A stretch of 12,224 nt of DNA, taken from an uncultured Campylobacter sp. (GTDB taxonomy: Bacteria > Campylobacterota > Campylobacteria > Campylobacterales > Campylobacteraceae). The stretch covers positions 1 through 12,224 of the forward strand of contig NZ_CALHIK010000010.1 of the NCBI RefSeq assembly GCF_938030785.1, in the 5' to 3' direction. Both the position numbers and the translations under genes were made by a program. The notes beneath the pieces were generated by a model. That model had not been told where the DNA came from and did no database searches. It saw nothing but the letters and a program-made list of their open reading frames with translations. Of this stretch, positions 7,437-12,224 are shown piece by piece. Position 1 is the stretch's first letter, and each line of letters starts with the position of its first letter.

Positions 7437-9389
7437 CTACTTTAGGCTCTCGGCGAGCGAAAGCACTTCGTAATATTCATTTTCCATACTGTTTAACGTT
7501 CCTCTTTTTTCTTCAAGCTCTTCAAAAAGCCCCTGCATCCCGAGCTTTTGATAAATTTCAGGGGTCGAAAGCGCGTGATTTAGCTCCTTTATACGCGCCT
7601 CGATAGCCTCGATTTTAGCGGGATACTCCTCTAAAATTTTATTCTGTTTGTAGCTAAGTTTTGCAGCGCTCGTTTTTTCCTTTTTATTTTCGCGGCCGCC
7701 TTCATCCGCGCTCGCGCTCGCGCCAGCGTCGGCCTCAATCTGGTCAATCTCCGTCATCTCGTCTTCAAACTCCAGATACTGCGAATAGGGCATTTGAATT
7801 TGATCGATAACGCCGTTTTTTTCAAAAACCCAAAGCTTATTCGTGATCTTATCAATGAAATAGCGATCGTGGCTTACGATGATTACCGCACCTTCGAAGC
7901 TTAGCAGATAATCCTCCAAAATATTGATCGTCGCGATATCAAGATCATTCGTCGGCTCGTCCAAAATCAGGCAATCGTATTGCTCGGTAAAGAGCTTGGC
8001 AAGCGCCAAGCGGTTCTTTTCGCCGCCGCTAAGCACGCCCACGGGCTTATCCAAAAACTCCTTCGGAAACAAGAAATTTTTCAAATACCCATAGACGTGC
8101 ATGTAGCTGCCGCGGACGTTGATGTGATCGCCACCGTTGGGGCAGAAAATTTCGATTATGCTTTTATCGTCCGTGATACCGCTGCGGGTCTGATCGAAGT
8201 AGCCGATCCTGATCTCGCCGCGTTTGATCTCGCCCGCATCGATCTTACTGCGACCGAGTAGAATTTTAAGCAGAGTGCTTTTGCCCGCGCCGTTAGCGCC
8301 TACGATGCCGATACGCTCGCCCTGCAAAACCCGCGCCGAAAAGCCCTTAAAAAGCACCTTGCCGTTTAAAATTTTACCGATATTCGTGCATTCAAAAAGC
8401 ATCTTTTTGCGATTATCGCCGCCCGTGCCGTTAAAGCTCCTGCTCGCGCGCTCCAGCTCGAGCCGCACGCGACGGATCGCGCCTGGGTTTTTCTTCGCAT
8501 CCTGCCTCATCTGCATGATACGTGCCTTGCGCCCTTCGTTGCGCTTTAGGCGAGCTTTTACGCCGCGGTGCAGCCACTCCTCCTCGGCGCGCAGCTGTTT
8601 AAGCAGCGTCTCGTGGGACTTTTCGAGCGAAGCAAGCATCTCTTGCTTGCGCCTTAGATAGTTCTCGTATCCGCCGTCGAAATTTGAAATTTTACCCTCT
8701 TCGATCTCGATACTGCGCGTCGCCAAGCGGTCTATGAAGTAGCGATCGTGGCTAATAAAAACGATCGTCTGCTTCGAGCTAAGCAGCATCTCCTCTAGAA
8801 ATTTCACCATATAGACGTCGAGGTGGTTCGTGGGCTCGTCCAGCAGCAGCACGTCGGGCTTTTTAAGCACCAGCGCGCCCAGCGCCACGCGACGAATTTC
8901 GCCGCCGCTAAGCGTACAGACGGAGCGGTTTTCGTAAATTTTAAGCCCGAAATTTTGCAGCACCTGCTCGATCTTATTGTCGATCTGCCAGCCGTCCTTG
9001 GCCTCGATAAATTTAATCAGCTCGTCCTGGCGCGCCAAAAGCTCCTTGTTTTCGGGCTGTGCGGCGATCTTGCTCGAGATCGCGTCGTATTCGCTAAGGG
9101 CGGCGTAAATTTCGGCTAGCTCCCTTCGTAGCGCGTCTTTGACCGAGAGATTTTCGTCAAATTTAGGCGTTTGAGCGAGCATCTGGATATTTAGCCCGTT
9201 TTGAGTGATGATCCGCCCCTCGTCGATCTCGCACAGCCCCGCGACGATCTTTATCAGCGTGGACTTGCCGCCGCCGTTTTTGCCGATTACGGCGACGCGC
9301 TCATTGGCGTCCAGTGCGAAATTTACGCCGTCTAAAACGACGTGGGAGCCGAATTTTTTCGTAACATCGATAAGCTCGATCAAAGCCAA
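7437..9389 (-). CDS. ABC-F family ATPase, Uup-like
   Basis: This 650-residue soluble protein has two ABC ATPase domains and no membrane segment, so it is an ABC-F ribosome-associated factor and not a transporter. Domain 1 has Walker A GKNGGGKS (36-43), signature LSGGE (160-164) and Walker B LLLDEPTNHLD (181-191). A charged linker (about 240-325) holds the region that reaches the P-site tRNA in this family. Domain 2 has GANGAGKS (364-371), LSGGE (453-457) and LILDEPTNDLD (474-484). An acidic Ala/Ser stretch (550-575) leads to a C-terminal coiled coil (about 580-645), as in Uup. The start is TTG, supported by AGAGGAA 7 nt upstream (9397-9403). No ATG lies in a better place. It is first in a four-gene operon. 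Confidence 0.93.
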   Translation of the reverse strand: MALIELIDVTKKFGSHVVLDGVNFALDANERVAVIGKNGGGKSTLIKIVAGLCEIDEGRIITQNGLNIQMLAQTPKFDENLSVKDALRRELAEIYAALSEYDAISSKIAAQPENKELLARQDELIKFIEAKDGWQIDNKIEQVLQNFGLKIYENRSVCTLSGGEIRRVALGALVLKKPDVLLLDEPTNHLDVYMVKFLEEMLLSSKQTIVFISHDRYFIDRLATRSIEIEEGKISNFDGGYENYLRRKQEMLASLEKSHETLLKQLRAEEEWLHRGVKARLKRNEGRKARIMQMRQDAKKNPGAIRRVRLELERASRSFNGTGGDNRKKMLFECTNIGKILNGKVLFKGFSARVLQGERIGIVGANGAGKSTLLKILLGRSKIDAGEIKRGEIRIGYFDQTRSGITDDKSIIEIFCPNGGDHINVRGSYMHVYGYLKNFLFPKEFLDKPVGVLSGGEKNRLALAKLFTEQYDCLILDEPTNDLDIATINILEDYLLSFEGAVIIVSHDRYFIDKITNKLWVFEKNGVIDQIQMPYSQYLEFEDEMTEIDQIEADAGASASADEGGRENKKEKTSAAKLSYKQNKILEEYPAKIEAIEARIKELNHALSTPEIYQKLGMQGLFEELEEKRGTLNSMENEYYEVLSLAESLK

Positions 9390-9396
9390 TTTTAAG

Positions 9397-9403
9397 TTCC
9401 TCT
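9397..9403 (-). promoter_or_regulatory. Shine-Dalgarno supporting the TTG start of the ABC-F gene
   Basis: The minus strand reads AGAGGAA, 7 nt before TTG at 9389-9387. The good site and spacing support a TTG initiation codon for the 650-residue protein. Confidence 0.7.
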
Positions 9404-9419
9404 AGTGTTAAATTTGATG

Positions 9420-9425
9420 ATTTTA
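9420..9425 (-). promoter_or_regulatory. candidate -10 of the ABC-F/protease/prmC/UDG operon
   Basis: The minus strand has GTGTAAAATC, with TAAAAT as a -10 and an AT-rich stretch upstream but no clear -35. It lies in the 79-nt gap between the ABC-F start and the divergent hydrolase start, the only space available for both promoters. An initiation site near 9413 would give a leader of about 24 nt. Confidence 0.4.
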
Positions 9426-9468
9426 CACAAAATTCTATTAAATTTTAATAACTTTTAAAGGTTTAGCG

Positions 9469-10203
9469 ATGCAAAGTTTGGAATTTAACGGCTTGCGCGT
9501 AGAAATTTTCGCCCCGCACGCGCCGTCTTTTGCGGCTGCGCCCTCCTTTGCAAAAGAAGCCGCGTCCGCGCCGATCATCTACCTGCACGCCTTGGAGTTT
9601 AGCGCGGCCAGTGTGGGCGAAATTTACGAACTCATCTCGCGACGAAGCGGCGCGGATTTCGTGCTTGCGGCGATCTATCTAAGCGAGGCGCAGTAGTGCG
9701 ATAAGCTTAGTCCGTGGGCGGCAAAATCGCCGTTTAAGGGGGTGCGCGATTTCACAGGCGGCGGCGCGGCGCACTTGGAAAAATTTACGAACGAGTTGAT
9801 ACCGCGTATCGAGCGGCACGTATTCGGCGCGAGAAAGCCTGCGTGGCGAGCCTGCGCGGGATACTCGCTGGCAGGGCTTTTTAGCGCGTATGCGGCATTT
9901 GCGAGCGATAAATTTCAAAAGATCGCCTGCGTCTCGGCATCGTTTTGGTTCGGCGGATTTGACGCCTTTGTCGCCGCGCACTCGCCGCAAAGGGGGCTAG
10001 CGCACGTCTACGCGTCCTTGGGCGAGGCCGAGATGAACCCGAAAAATCCGCGCGGAGCACTCTGCGACGAGACGGCGCGAAATTTTATCGCAAAATGCTG
10101 CAGTGCGGGCGCAAAAGCTGAGTTTGAGCAAAATCCGGGCGGGCACATGCAAGATGAGATCGCAAGAATTTCAAAGGCGCTTTTAAAGCTGGTAAACTCC
10201 TAA
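9469..10203 (+). pseudogene. alpha/beta-hydrolase (esterase-like) gene with in-frame TAG
   Basis: One continuous frame of 245 codons from the ATG at 9469 (TAAAGG 7 nt upstream) is interrupted only by TAG at 9694-9696, codon 76. The part before it gives APIIYLHALEF, GEIYELI and FVLAAIYLSEAQ. The part after it gives CDKLSPWAAKSPFKG, DFTGGG, the nucleophile elbow GYSLAGLF (Ser133) and a late GGHM (His226), all in hydrolase order. Relatives I recall read xxWNxxLSPW at this point, so the TAG sits on the Trp codon and one G-to-A change from TGG explains it. Everything else is intact, so the break looks recent. It could be a sequencing error. The shorter GTG frame from 9742 lacks the N-terminal strands and is unlikely to work alone. 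The substrate is unknown. Confidence 0.85.
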
Positions 10204-11419
10204 AATTCGGGTAAATTTTAAAATTTGCGGCGCAGTAGAACAGGAGCGGCGAGAGATTGAATAGACAAGCCGAGAAGCGGCACGAAACGTAAATTTAAAG
10301 CTAGTCGCCGCTAGAATTTCTCGCGCAACGGTTTTTTGTGCAATGCAATGAAATTTAAAACAAACCTACGTTGAAATTTTATAGCACAAGTAATGCGACA
10401 AGAATGGCGCAATGCAATTCGGCGCAAATGGCACAGCGCGTCGTCGGTGCTTTAGCGGCTTTTGATAAGTGCGAATCAGTTTTGAGCGTAAATCATACGA
10501 CGTCTCGTCGCTGCGGCATGGGGAGGGGTGCAAATCGCAAACAAGCCGCTACCGAATTTTGCTAAACGGCTTGATGCAAATCGCGAGCAGAGGCTGTTAA
10601 TTTTCGTAGAAAAGTACGGGGTTGGTGGTTTAAAATTTCAAGCGAGCCGTCATTATAAAATTTAAAGCAAATTATGTCGCAGCTAGGATTTAGCGTGCCT
10701 GCAAGCTAAATTTAAACAGCGATGCGGCGCGGTGTATGACCCCGCCGTTTCATTTAGTGCACCTACGAGCTAAATTTACCGCTGAAATTTCAAAATTTGC
10801 GCTGCGCAAAAGAGCGCTTCGGCGCTACGATACGTGCCGCTTAGTTTAAATTTTAAAATTTAGCGTCGGGCGGGCGCACTTAGCCAATACCTGCCGAATT
10901 TGCGGCGGCAGAATTTGCAGAATTTTGCGAATTGCCGTTTGCGGAATTTTGTCCTGTGAAATTTCGCGGCGCATACTTCGTTATCAGCTCTCTATCGCGC
11001 TTTGAGCGGCATACGCTCTGCTTCCCGCAACTATGCCGAGCCGCTCGCCGCTCCATTTTTGCGCGCGTTACGTCGTGTTCTCCGCATCTGCACCTCGCGT
11101 GCCGCTCCGCAAAAAAGCCGCAAACGCGCTAAATTCTAACCGCACGCTCTGAATTTTGGCGTCGTAAATATCGGGTAAATTTACGCGTCCTGCCCTGTTT
11201 GTGTCCGCTTTTCTACGCGCAAACGGCGAGAATACGTCCTTGTCGCAAACAAAACGAGCGGTTGAATGATAGGCTCGACAAAACAGGTGCTGCGAAATAT
11301 TTTCAACAACCCTAAAATATCCGAAATAACAGCAAAAAATTCTCGTAAAATATCCGCAACAACGGCAAAAATTCCTACAAGAATTCCCGCTAAAATTTCC
11401 TGCGAAACCGCTGCAAAAT
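10204..11419. other. long gene-free region with short repeats
   Basis: Over 1.2 kb no frame on either strand looks like a real protein. The short frames have no ribosome site, family motif or clean start. The region contains AAATTTTAAAATTT twice (10213-10226 and 10848-10861), a pair of 26-bp imperfect direct repeats (10689-10714 and 10753-10778), a C(TTCG)G hairpin agcgc-ttcg-gcgct (10813-10826), a run of GAATTTGC-like words (10896-10950) and a 33-bp tandem repeat (11313-11378). It probably represents decayed genes, but I could not trace any to a family. Confidence 0.5.
11313..11378. repeat. 33-bp imperfect tandem repeat
   Basis: Two adjacent units start taaaatatccg at 11313 and 11346, each continuing with a caa/gcaaaaa pattern. 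A more degenerate third unit may run to about 11411. The unit length is exactly 11 codons. On the minus strand the repeat lies in an open frame (11447 to 11181) reading FAVVADILRE then FAVISDILGL, both amphipathic. No ATG or ribosome site accompanies the frame, so I do not call a gene. Confidence 0.55.
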
Positions 11420-12075
11420 TTATCTGCGTTTTATATTGTGACCGTTTTTATCGATACATAAAAAGCCTGTCGTAAAACCTCCGTCATAGATCATCACTAC
11501 TCCGTCTGCGGCAAATGTATCGTCGCAACCGATCTCATAGTCCTTTTTCACTTCCTCGCCCATGGGATCATCGAAAATATCATAAAAATACATGCCAAAC
11601 CAACCCGCCTGGCGATATATATACTAACATATTTATCATCAACATGCACGCCTACGGCATTTGCGCCTTTTATTTTGTCTTTAAGCTCATCAAAAGTTTG
11701 CGCATCCCAGCCCAGAATTTTTAACGGTTCTACTATACTTGTTTTTTCGTCTGAATAGCTAAAGTTTGCGGTGCGGTTTTTATCCCAATCTTCAGCTACA
11801 AATCACTTAATCTTATCGCCGTCAAAAAGCACATTAAAGTAAATTTTATTCGGTCTTATCTCGCGCGCAAAATCGCGCAGAGCTAAAATTTGAGCTCGAT
11901 TTTGCTCGTAATTTTTCGCTAAGCCCGGCTCTGCCGAACCTGCCGTAACATTTAGATAAACGACCACTCCTGCGACTAGCAAAAGCAAAGAGATGAAACA
12001 AAATTTTACGATATTACAAATAGCCGAAGTAAAGGAATTTATAGATTTTAACACACTTGTATCCTTAAATTTCAT
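11420..12075 (-). pseudogene. broken gene for a membrane-anchored protein of unknown function
   Basis: From the ATG at 12075 the minus strand encodes a short polar N-terminus, one membrane segment (about residues 22-42, ICNIVKFCFISLLLLVAGVV), then a polar domain ending at TGA (11803-11805) after 90 residues. The same frame continues past the TGA as FVAEDWDKNRTANFSYSDE and on to DDKYVSIY, where it is lost at the TA tract 11615-11623. The next frame continues with QAGWFGMYFYDIFDD and DGGFTTGFLCIDKNGH to a TAA at 11420-11422. Removing one TA restores a single frame of 217 codons plus the one TGA. Two separate lesions make a pseudogene likely. I do not recognise the family. The intact form would be a type II-like anchored protein with a periplasmic domain. 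The ATG lies 3 nt after the upstream gene. Confidence 0.75.
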
Positions 12076-12078
12076 CGT

Positions 12079-12224
12079 CTACGCAAAGGGCAAAATTTTT
12101 TTGTAATTGCTCCACAGCTCACTATCTTCGCCGAAATACGCGAGCAGTCCGCGCGCGTTGCGATCGAAGGGGTTGGGCTCTTTATGCAGCGCGATACGCT
12201 GCGACAGGCGCAGATCGTAGGTGT
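12079..12224 (-). CDS. unrecognised protein, C-terminal 47 residues only
   Basis: From the right edge a minus-strand frame runs 47 codons to TAG at 12079-12081. It contains TYDLRLSQRIALHKE, NPFDRNARGLLAYFG and DSELWSNYKKILPFA. Codon use and composition look like a real gene. The mixed-charge sequence has no membrane segment in this part. The stop is only 3 nt before the ATG of the broken gene at 12075, so the two were probably one transcription unit. I cannot assign a family from so short a piece. Confidence 0.65.
   Translation of the reverse strand, partial: TYDLRLSQRIALHKEPNPFDRNARGLLAYFGEDSELWSNYKKILPFA

Noticed and set aside
9694..9696. TAG as a recoded sense codon (for example pyrrolysine)
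   Set aside because: Pyrrolysine systems are not known to me in Campylobacter, no recoding structure is evident, and a TGG-to-TAG mutation explains it more simply.
9742..10203. Separate 153-residue gene starting at GTG 9742
   Set aside because: It is the in-frame remainder of the hydrolase after the TAG and lacks the N-terminal half of the fold and a ribosome site.
10371..10565. Small plus-strand frame of 64 codons
   Set aside because: TTG start without a ribosome site, no recognisable motif, and a composition like the surrounding noncoding DNA.
10932..11132. Small plus-strand frame of 66 codons
   Set aside because: No ribosome site or family motif. The sequence is rich in Arg/Cys/Ser as expected from chance frames in GC-rich noncoding DNA.
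11313..11411. CRISPR array
   Set aside because: The repeated units are adjacent 33-bp imperfect tandem repeats without unique spacers, and no cas gene is present in the window.

Overview
The window looks like the chromosome of a high-GC Campylobacter. The 16S gene is clearly campylobacterial when read on the minus strand. The protein genes are fairly GC-rich but dotted with AAATTT/TTTAAA words, and their products read as Campylobacterota proteins. That combination fits the oral group (C. gracilis, C. showae, C. rectus, C. curvus), with C. gracilis my first guess. The species is inferred from memory, not from a search.

Layout. Positions 1-3100 hold the promoter-proximal half of an rRNA operon read on the minus strand: promoter near 3076-3081, leader, 16S (1129-2643), tRNA-Ala(UGC) (714-789), a long spacer, and the first ~78 nt of 23S. 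No tRNA-Ile is present in the spacer. The leader and the spacer each carry the same module just before the mature rRNA: a 10-bp boxB-like hairpin, a boxA-like TGTGCTTTA, then two more hairpins. A separate long-range inverted repeat (1016-1050 with 2922-2958) brackets 16S and is the likely RNase III processing stem.

Divergent from this operon is a two-gene plus-strand unit: a DUF4149 membrane protein and a YbgC-type thioesterase that overlap by 11 nt. Converging on it from the right is a tightly packed minus-strand operon read in the order ABC-F ATPase, Ste24-like M48 membrane protease, PrmC, and a family 4-type uracil-DNA glycosylase homologue with an altered active site. A gene-free stretch of ~0.48 kb separates the two units, with a possible terminator on the minus side.

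To the right of the ABC-F gene the window decays. An alpha/beta-hydrolase gene carries one in-frame TAG at the place of a normally conserved Trp. It is followed by ~1.2 kb with no convincing gene but with short repeats. Then comes a minus-strand membrane-anchored protein gene broken by an in-frame TGA and by a 2-nt frameshift at a TA dinucleotide tract. The 3' end of an unrecognised minus-strand gene closes the window.

I see no CRISPR array, transposase, integrase or defence system. The most interesting items are the duplicated antitermination-like module, the altered UDG homologue and the two recently broken genes.
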